From the NCBI GenBank assembly GCA_036481345.1, contig JAZGHU010000015.1:1-64000 (forward strand): 64,000 nt of DNA, in the 5' to 3' direction. Shown in pieces: positions 58,890 to 64,000 of this stretch. Every line of letters begins with the position of its first letter. Position 1 is the stretch's first letter. The stretch comes from JAAOYC01 sp036481345 (GTDB lineage: Archaea > Nanobdellota > Nanobdellia > Woesearchaeales > WJKL01). The translations under genes were made by a program, and so were the position numbers. Under the pieces are notes generated by a model. The model was not told the DNA's origin. It saw only the letters and a list, made by a program, of their open reading frames with translations, and searched no databases.

Positions 58890-60386
58890 ATGAAGGTATT
58901 ATTTATATATCCTAATTTGAAGGGAAATGATGTTAATATAGGTATTAGTCTACTTTCAGCAATTTTAAAAGAAAAGTCACATGAAGTAAAAGTAATACAT
59001 ATCAATGAATCGTTGGGAATCCCTTTTGATTTTGAATTAATAAAAAAAGAAATAATCTCTTTTAATCCTGATTTGATAGGAATTTCTGCAAATACTACTC
59101 ATTTTTCTATGGGCATTAAAATTGCAAAATTCATTAAGGATAAAATGACAGAAGAAGTCCCCATTGTTTTTGGTGGTGTTCATACAACCCTTAATCCAGA
59201 CGAAATTTTAAAATTTGATTGTATTGATATGTTGGTAGTTGGAGAAGGAGAGGAAGCAATAGTTGAATTAGTAGAAAAACTTGGAAAAAAAGAAGACATT
59301 TCAGAAATTCAGAATTTATGGCTGAAAAAAAATGACAAAATTATCAAGAATCCATTAAGAAGATTCATACCTTTAGATAAGCTGCCTCCAATGGATGTCA
59401 GTATCTGGGATTTTCAGAAAGTTATTGATTCCAAAAAGGGATGGGTTAATGTTAGTTTAAATAGGGGGTGCCTTAATAATTGCACGTATTGTTTTAATAA
59501 ATCATATAAAACTATTTATTCCAAATATTGTATTAACAAAACAGATAATTATTTGAGGATTGGGGATTACACTACAAAAATCAAAGAAATTAAAGATATT
59601 TTAAATTCTTATGAAGGGGTAAAGATTATACGTTTTGTTGATGATGATTTTTTACTGAATGATTCAATTATTGAATTCATGAATATATTCAAAAAAGAGA
59701 TAAATTTACCTTTTGTAATTAATGCCCATATAAACTCTGTCAATGAAGAGAAATTAATAGCACTCAAAAAAAATAATTGTCATCTTTTAGGAATTGGAGT
59801 AGAATGTGCTAATGAAAATATTCGTAAAGAAATTTTAAATAGGCATATGTCAAATCAACAAATTAGAGAAAAAATAAAATTAATAAAAAAAATAGGAGTA
59901 AGATTAATGAATTATATTATGTTTGGTTTTCCTACTGAAACAAAACAAAATGTAATTGAAACCTTAAAATTAAATTCTGAATCTCAACCAGATATTGTAA
60001 GAAGCAGCATATTTTTTCCGTGTGAAGGAACTGAATTGTATTCTATATGTGAAAAACTTGAGCTTATATCTCATTCAAAGGATCAGAATCTTTTTACTTA
60101 TTTTGAAAAAAGCGTGTTAAATTTTAATGATGATTTCAAATTATTTTTAGAAAAAGTTCAAAAATATCTTGATTGTTATTTGAATTATTATAATGAAAAT
60201 CTTTCTTCAAAATATGGTGCTCTTATTGCTATGATTAATAATTTATCTAGGGAACAATGGGGTGATGAAGAAGTTCATAAAGAAATTCAAAAAATGAGGG
60301 AGTCTATATCTCAAGATTTATGTTCAAAAAAAACATTTCATTATGCTATGAGATTCACATCTTATTTTGCAGTAAGAATAAATTAG
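58890..60386 (+). CDS. B12-binding-domain radical SAM protein
   Basis: A 498-residue protein: N-terminal cobalamin-binding-type Rossmann domain (about 1-135; LFIYPNLKG, SFNPDLIGISANT, VFGGVHTTLNP, VVGEGEEA), radical SAM motif CLNNCTYC (194-201), a TIM-barrel core (IRFVDDDFLLND, GVECANENIRKEI, YIMFGFPTET) and a helical C-terminus. The DxHxxG cobalamin loop is not evident, so B12 may not bind. The family includes methyltransferases and ring-modifying enzymes acting on lipids or glycans; substrate unknown. Confidence 0.88.
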   Translation: MKVLFIYPNLKGNDVNIGISLLSAILKEKSHEVKVIHINESLGIPFDFELIKKEIISFNPDLIGISANTTHFSMGIKIAKFIKDKMTEEVPIVFGGVHTTLNPDEILKFDCIDMLVVGEGEEAIVELVEKLGKKEDISEIQNLWLKKNDKIIKNPLRRFIPLDKLPPMDVSIWDFQKVIDSKKGWVNVSLNRGCLNNCTYCFNKSYKTIYSKYCINKTDNYLRIGDYTTKIKEIKDILNSYEGVKIIRFVDDDFLLNDSIIEFMNIFKKEINLPFVINAHINSVNEEKLIALKKNNCHLLGIGVECANENIRKEILNRHMSNQQIREKIKLIKKIGVRLMNYIMFGFPTETKQNVIETLKLNSESQPDIVRSSIFFPCEGTELYSICEKLELISHSKDQNLFTYFEKSVLNFNDDFKLFLEKVQKYLDCYLNYYNENLSSKYGALIAMINNLSREQWGDEEVHKEIQKMRESISQDLCSKKTFHYAMRFTSYFAVRIN

Positions 60387-60409
60387 TTCTATAATTGATC
60401 AAATATAAC

Positions 60410-61885
60410 CTAGTAGTTTTTTATTATATGTGCTATAGATTTTCTAAGACTGTATTCATCATCAAAACCCCCTTTTACTTTAAAATTTCCCCCAATAGGA
60501 GAAGGAGCATCTTTTAATTCGTTTCCTTTTTCAGTAGCCCAACCAAAATCAATTAATTTAATAATGCCATCTTTTACAAGCAAATTATCTGGTTTAATAT
60601 CTCTATGAACTATTTTTTTGTTGTTTAATTTTAATAATATTTCTTTTATTTGTTCATTATAATTATTAGGAAGATTCTTTTTTGTTAATGGGATTCCGGA
60701 ATATTCAATAATTATTTTAGAATCATTTACATCTTCAATTAATTTCGGAAAATGAATTGAATCTAATTTTTTTAACGCATTGACTTCATATTTTTTACAT
60801 CTTAGTAAATTAGAATAATTACTATTTTTATTAAAATAAGATTTCATTATTTTATTTTTTGATATTCTACTAACTTTAGATGTTTCTCCTTTGAAATTTA
60901 ATAAGGGTTTAGTACATTCAAAAATTAGCTTTTTTGAATTCTTTCCCTGTTGATATTTGCTCAATTCAATTTTTGTAAAACAGGTATTATTAATTAAGAA
61001 ATTTTTAATACCTTCTATATCCCGTATACCCATCTCTTCCATTTCTTCTTGAAGAGAGGTTTCAAAAAATAACATTCTATTAATTTTTTTAGTAAATTTA
61101 TACATAAAATTTAATGCATCTTCCTTTCCAAGAGTTTTTAATAATCTATTAAATTCACCAAACCAAACACAATAATTTATATTGTTTAAATTTTGCAAAA
61201 TGCTTTTTGTTAATGGTCTATTAGAAAAGATTGCATTCTTTTTTTTTATTTCTTCTATTACCATATTGTTATTCCAATGACTTTTATATCTTATAATGTA
61301 CTTATTTGCGATCTTCATACGCAACCTACCAAATTTTTCTTTAAATTTATTACAATCAATCCATTTTTCAAATAAGATCAAAGTCTTCTTATCTAATTTA
61401 TGGTAATCTATTGTAAAATTAATCTCGGTATCTAAACCTTCCCACATATTTAAAGGAAGATATTTTTTTAGATTCATTTTTTTTAGAATATCTCTTTTAT
61501 ATTTACCAATACTAGAATTCCAACCCCTTTTATTCAAAGAAAAGGCAATGCTTCTTTCTTTATACTCATTAAAAACTATATCAAATAAGTGAGGATTTAC
61601 AATTTCACAAGAGTGTGACAACAAAAGTATATTTTTATAACTGGTTTTATTATATGCTGTGTAAATGGCGCCAAATTCAAATGAGTTTGTATTAATTTTT
61701 TCAATAGTGATTGGAAGTTCTTTAAATTTATTTTGAATTTCTAAAAATTGATTAAATTCTCTTTTTTTATACTCATTAATTACTATTAAGATAGGATATT
61801 TAATATACCCTTTGAATGATTTTAGAAGATTTTCTAGGAATTTAATTCCTGATATGTGGGTAGATATAACAATAACATTATTCAT
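60410..61885 (-). CDS. Glycosyltransferase-like/half-methyltransferase/kinase fusion
   Basis: A 491-residue protein with three regions. Residues 1-215 look like a GT-A-type domain (VIVISTHISGIKFLENLLKS; ILLLSHSCEIVNPHLFDIVF; GKYKRDILKK). Residues about 230-335 resemble only the C-terminal half of a SAM methyltransferase (WFGEFNRLLKTLGKEDALNF, MLFFETS, KKLIFECTK). Residues about 340-491 are a short protein-kinase-like domain with IMKSYF Lys, HRDIKPDN (427-434) and DFG (446-448), all catalytic residues kept, resembling LPS-type sugar kinases. It likely transfers and phosphorylates a sugar on a surface glycan. High A/T content suggests transfer. Confidence 0.7.
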   Translation of the reverse strand: MNNVIVISTHISGIKFLENLLKSFKGYIKYPILIVINEYKKREFNQFLEIQNKFKELPITIEKINTNSFEFGAIYTAYNKTSYKNILLLSHSCEIVNPHLFDIVFNEYKERSIAFSLNKRGWNSSIGKYKRDILKKMNLKKYLPLNMWEGLDTEINFTIDYHKLDKKTLILFEKWIDCNKFKEKFGRLRMKIANKYIIRYKSHWNNNMVIEEIKKKNAIFSNRPLTKSILQNLNNINYCVWFGEFNRLLKTLGKEDALNFMYKFTKKINRMLFFETSLQEEMEEMGIRDIEGIKNFLINNTCFTKIELSKYQQGKNSKKLIFECTKPLLNFKGETSKVSRISKNKIMKSYFNKNSNYSNLLRCKKYEVNALKKLDSIHFPKLIEDVNDSKIIIEYSGIPLTKKNLPNNYNEQIKEILLKLNNKKIVHRDIKPDNLLVKDGIIKLIDFGWATEKGNELKDAPSPIGGNFKVKGGFDDEYSLRKSIAHIIKNY

Positions 61886-61940
61886 TTCTTTATCAAATTG
61901 GTGAATTTAATTAATATTATAAATAATTCTCTTTTTTCAT

Positions 61941-61953
61941 AACTTTTATAAAC
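61941..61953 (+). promoter_or_regulatory. TATA box for leuS
   Basis: AACTTTTATAAAC is centred about 29 bases upstream of the leuS ATG at 61977. Confidence 0.45.
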
Positions 61954-61976
61954 ATCACTTATTACTTTTCTTTAAT

Positions 61977-64000
61977 ATGGCAGACTTCAAAAAGATACAA
62001 GCCAAATGGCAGAAAAAATGGGCAGAGAAAAAAGTCTTTAAGGTAAAAGAAGATCCAAAGATGCCTAAGTATTACTGTTTAGAGATGTTTCCATATCCTT
62101 CTGGAAGTGGGCTACATATGGGGCATGCTTTTAATTATTCTATTGGGGATAGTTATGCTAGATTCAAGAGGATGAGTGGATTTAATGTTCTTTATCCAAT
62201 GGGTTATGATAGTTTTGGATTGCCTGCTGAGAATGCTGCTATCAAAGCTAAGATTCATCCAAGAAAACATACTGAGAAAACAATTAAAAGATTTATAGAA
62301 CAGCAGAAAGAGCTTGGATTAAGTTATGATTGGGATAGAATGCTTAGTACTTGCGAGCCTGAATATTATAAATGGAATCAATATTTCTTTTTGAAATTTA
62401 TGGAAAAAGGATTGGTATACAGGAAAGAAGCTCCTGTTAATTGGTGTCCTAAATGCAAGACTGTTTTGGCTAATGAGCAGGTGCATGATGGAAAGTGCTG
62501 GAGACATGAAGATACTGAAGTTGACCAGAAGATGTTAGAACAATGGTTTATCAAGACAACAGAATATGCTGATGAATTGTTTGAAGATATTCCTAAACTG
62601 CAATGGCCTGATAGAATTAAGACTATGCAGAAGAACTGGATTGGTAAAAGTCATGGGCTTATGGAAGAATGGCCAGTAGAAGGGATGAATTTGAAGTTGA
62701 AAACATTTACAACAGAGCCACACACTACTTATGGTGCTTCTTTTATGGTCTTAGCTCCTGAACATCCTCTTGTTTTAGAATTAGTAAAAGGCACTAAATA
62801 TGAAAAAGAAGCTAAAAATTTCATAAAAAAGTGTAAACGTTTTAGAATCGAAGATCCAACAAATACAGAAAAACAAAAAGAAGGATTTTTCATAGGAAAA
62901 TATGTTTTGAATCATCTAAATAGAAGAAAAATGCCCCTTTATATTGCTAATTTTGCAATTATGGATTATGGAACTGGCATTGTAAAATGTACTCCTACAC
63001 ATGATCAAAGAGATTATGAATTTGCAAAGAAATATGATTTAGGATTCTATCCTGTTATTGAACCACCAAATGAAAAACTAGATCCAAAGAAAATGAAACA
63101 GGCTTATACTGATCTAACTGTTGGAAAAATGGTTGATGCTGGAAAATTTACAGGTATGGATGCTAAAGAAGCAAAAATAGCTGTTGCAGATTATACTGTT
63201 AAGATAGGACATGGAGAGAAGACAGTTAATTACAAATTAAGAGATTGGCTTGTTTCAAGACAGAGATATTGGGGAACTCCAATTCCTGTTATTCATTGTG
63301 CAAAATGTGGGTTAGTCCCTGTTTCTGAAAAAGATCTTCCTATATTGTTGCCAGAGAAAGTTAAATTTGGAGAAGGCAATCCATTGCTTTCTAGCAAAGA
63401 ATTTGTTGAGGTTAAATGTCCTACGTGTAAAGGAGATGCAAGAAGAGAGACAGATACAATGGATACTTTTTATGATTCTTCATGGTATTTCTTAAGATAT
63501 TGTGATAACAAGAATAAGAAAGCTCCTTTTGACAAGAAGAAAGTAAAGTACTGGATGCCTGTTGACCAATATATTGGAGGAGCAGAGCATGCTTGCATGC
63601 ATCTTATCTATGCAAGATTTTTTACAAAAGCTTTGAGAGATTTGAAATATGTGAATTTTGATGAACCTTTTACTAAATTGTTTAATCAAGGCATGCTGCA
63701 TGGTGATGATGGGCATGTTATGAGCAAGTCAAGGGGGAACGTTGTATTGCCTGAAGAAGTTGGTGATAAATATGGAATTGATACTGCAAGATTCTTTTTG
63801 ATGAGCATTGCTTCTCCTGATAAAGACCTGGAATGGAGCGATCAAGGAATAGAAGGCAGTGCAAGATTCATGAAAAGATTATTTGCTTATTTTGATTCAG
63901 TAAAGATTGGCAAATCTTCGAAGAAAGTTGAGAGCAAACTAAACAAAGCAATAAAAGGAGTAACAGAAGATATTGAAGAATTTAGATATAATCTTGCAAT
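61977..64000 (+). CDS. leuS: Leucine-tRNA ligase (5-prime part; runs off the window)
   Basis: An open frame begins at the ATG at 61977 and continues without a stop to the window edge (674 codons). The class I HIGH motif is HMGH (47-50, in SGSGLHMGHAF), a zinc-type CPKC and a CP1 editing domain follow, then DWLVSRQRYWGTPIPV and the KMSKS equivalent VMSKS at about 581-585. The arrangement with the zinc region CAKCGLVPVSEKDLP before the catalytic end looks more like bacterial LeuRS than the archaeal form. The C-terminus is outside the window. Confidence 0.93.
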   Translation, partial: MADFKKIQAKWQKKWAEKKVFKVKEDPKMPKYYCLEMFPYPSGSGLHMGHAFNYSIGDSYARFKRMSGFNVLYPMGYDSFGLPAENAAIKAKIHPRKHTEKTIKRFIEQQKELGLSYDWDRMLSTCEPEYYKWNQYFFLKFMEKGLVYRKEAPVNWCPKCKTVLANEQVHDGKCWRHEDTEVDQKMLEQWFIKTTEYADELFEDIPKLQWPDRIKTMQKNWIGKSHGLMEEWPVEGMNLKLKTFTTEPHTTYGASFMVLAPEHPLVLELVKGTKYEKEAKNFIKKCKRFRIEDPTNTEKQKEGFFIGKYVLNHLNRRKMPLYIANFAIMDYGTGIVKCTPTHDQRDYEFAKKYDLGFYPVIEPPNEKLDPKKMKQAYTDLTVGKMVDAGKFTGMDAKEAKIAVADYTVKIGHGEKTVNYKLRDWLVSRQRYWGTPIPVIHCAKCGLVPVSEKDLPILLPEKVKFGEGNPLLSSKEFVEVKCPTCKGDARRETDTMDTFYDSSWYFLRYCDNKNKKAPFDKKKVKYWMPVDQYIGGAEHACMHLIYARFFTKALRDLKYVNFDEPFTKLFNQGMLHGDDGHVMSKSRGNVVLPEEVGDKYGIDTARFFLMSIASPDKDLEWSDQGIEGSARFMKRLFAYFDSVKIGKSSKKVESKLNKAIKGVTEDIEEFRYNLA

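Noticed and set aside
1..64000. CRISPR array, insertion sequence or prophage
   Set aside because: No regularly spaced repeats, no transposase or integrase and no terminal inverted repeats were found on either strand.

Overview
The window is from an AT-rich, very compact archaeal genome, most likely a DPANN archaeon of the Woesearchaeota/Pacearchaeota (Nanoarchaeota-related) type. Evidence for Archaea: an archaeal-order ribosomal protein superoperon with eukaryote-type proteins (L14e, L34e, L19e, L32e, S4e, L18e), pelota, PCNA, Hef, archaeal RNase J, aIF1, RpoD with a 4Fe-4S motif, RpoN, Sec61-beta, NAC, TATA boxes about 25-28 bases upstream of leaderless start codons, and intron-containing tRNAs. 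Evidence for DPANN: a fused PriS-PriL primase, very short intergenic spaces, small lineage-type coiled-coil and membrane proteins, a bacterial-type gyrase A, and few metabolic genes apart from ADP-forming acetyl-CoA synthetase. No rRNA is present, so the exact lineage cannot be fixed.

Layout. 0-5 kb: a truncated membrane protein, pelota, acetyl-CoA synthetase (acdB-acdA) and a TrmB-type regulator with a palindromic operator candidate. 5-8.5 kb: pheS, a small membrane protein and pheT. 8.5-24.1 kb, minus strand: one long operon running from rpl3 (24.1 kb) to rpl14e (8.5 kb), covering the S10 and spc blocks plus aIF1, RNase P protein Rpp29, secY and an EMC3-like insertase. 24.1-24.35 kb: its structured leader. 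24.3-36 kb: primase, HtpX, LemA, Hef, membrane proteins, a TraB-type protein, a PRC-barrel protein, PCNA and RNase J. 36-44 kb: an AEP-like protein divergent from a NUDIX protein, an intron-bearing tRNA-Leu(CAA), three coiled-coil genes, AmrS-like radical SAM, a lamin-tail surface protein, and ScpB. 44-54 kb: gyrA, nitroreductase, a truncated THUMP-methyltransferase, RNase P RNA, Sec61-beta, NAC, two related helical proteins, MinD, a CBS/DUF21 protein and a tRNA-His with an intron in the T-loop. 54-58 kb: the rps13-rps4-rps11-rpoD-tRNA-Leu(GAG)-rpl18e-rpl13-rps9-rpoN operon. 58-62 kb: an accessory block (Fic-like protein, B12-binding radical SAM enzyme, glycosyltransferase-like/kinase fusion). 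62 kb to the end: the start of leuS.

Functionally most of the window is information processing: translation, membrane insertion (SecY, Sec61-beta, EMC3), RNase P (both RNA and Rpp29), replication and repair (PriSL, PCNA, Hef, gyrase, ScpB). Convergent genes are packed so tightly that five pairs share one TTAA or TTAG tetranucleotide for both stop codons. The most unusual items are the T-loop tRNA intron, the glycosyltransferase/half-methyltransferase/kinase fusion in the accessory block, the AEP-like/NUDIX divergent pair, catalytically degraded enzyme relatives (S2P-like, THUMP-MTase), and structured leaders in front of two ribosomal protein operons.
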